Assembly (NCBI GenBank): GCA_947259165.1 | Contig: CAMYKY010000056.1 | Location: 1-53,294 of the forward strand | Direction of reading: 5' to 3' | Length of the DNA stretch: 53,294 nucleotides | Origin: an uncultured Acidobacteriota bacterium | Lineage (GTDB): Bacteria > Acidobacteriota > Vicinamibacteria > Marinacidobacterales > SMYC01 | Part shown: positions 53,286-53,294 of the stretch, one piece after another | How the letters are laid out: each line of letters starts with the position of its first letter | Numbering within the stretch: position 1 is the first letter of the stretch | Made by a program: the position numbers and the translations under genes | Notes under the pieces: generated by a model | Database searches by the model: none | Seen by the model: the letters and a program-made list of their open reading frames with translations, nothing else | What the model was told of the DNA's origin: nothing

Positions 53286-53294
53286 AAAACAATT

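Overview
The window is GC-rich, densely coded bacterial DNA. Most genes are intact. Several short gene remnants, dispersed inverted repeats and two MITE-like elements lie between them. The mix of genes suggests an uncultured Acidobacteriota-like organism: many secreted S9, S45, M14, M16, M28 and CocE-type hydrolases, Tat-exported amidases, C-terminal remnants of TolB-type proteins, an FG-GAP/UnbV-like remnant, and an RNase HII of archaeal/eukaryotic style. That assignment is an inference from gene content only; no rRNA or tRNA gene was found.

Layout. 1-8500: DNA repair (uracil-DNA glycosylase, RNase HII), an M28 peptidase, a flavin disulfide oxidoreductase coupled to a VTT membrane protein, a small membrane protein with a paralogue at 14408, a sirtuin and a YceI protein. 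8600-15000: a decayed FG-GAP gene, a membrane diguanylate cyclase, an SH3 lipoprotein, a PilZ protein with a GIY-YIG-like tail, and ilvD. 15224-25923: a tightly packed co-directional run with a recognisable promoter and overlapping genes, holding two S9 peptidases, an S45 acylase, a PPOX protein, an M16 peptidase, a frameshifted M16 partner and a double rhodanese. 25960-28419: an accessory patch with a nucleotidyltransferase/HEPN pair under a perfect 15-bp inverted repeat, a DUF2293 gene and an unknown gene. 28780-37600: a CocE hydrolase, a rhodanese-ferritin gene with in-frame TGA, a CBS protein, a zeta-like kinase/ParD-like pair flanked by two TolB remnants, an amidase, a broken MFS gene and an alkyltransferase-like protein. 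37620-42121: a zinc-ribbon DUF2007 gene, a peroxiredoxin-histidine kinase with in-frame TGA, a MITE and a sodium symporter with its small partner. 42460-53120: two secreted metallopeptidases, a spondin-domain lipoprotein, ppsA with its divergent regulator ppsR, a small membrane-anchored protein, a second VTT protein and a second amidase.

The most important result is two probable selenoproteins. In each, the reading frame of a well-conserved redox domain is interrupted by one TGA exactly where the catalytic cysteine belongs, and continues in the same frame into the rest of the protein. At 31545-31547 TGA replaces the rhodanese active-site Cys, and a diiron ferritin-like domain follows. At 39657-39659 TGA replaces the peroxidatic Cys of a peroxiredoxin domain that lies between membrane helices and a complete histidine kinase, giving a possible selenium-based redox-sensing kinase. 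Each TGA is followed after 18-20 nt by a hairpin whose apical loop contains CGGGC, as expected for two SECIS elements read by one SelB. Annotation that ends genes at TGA would split both proteins and lose their function.
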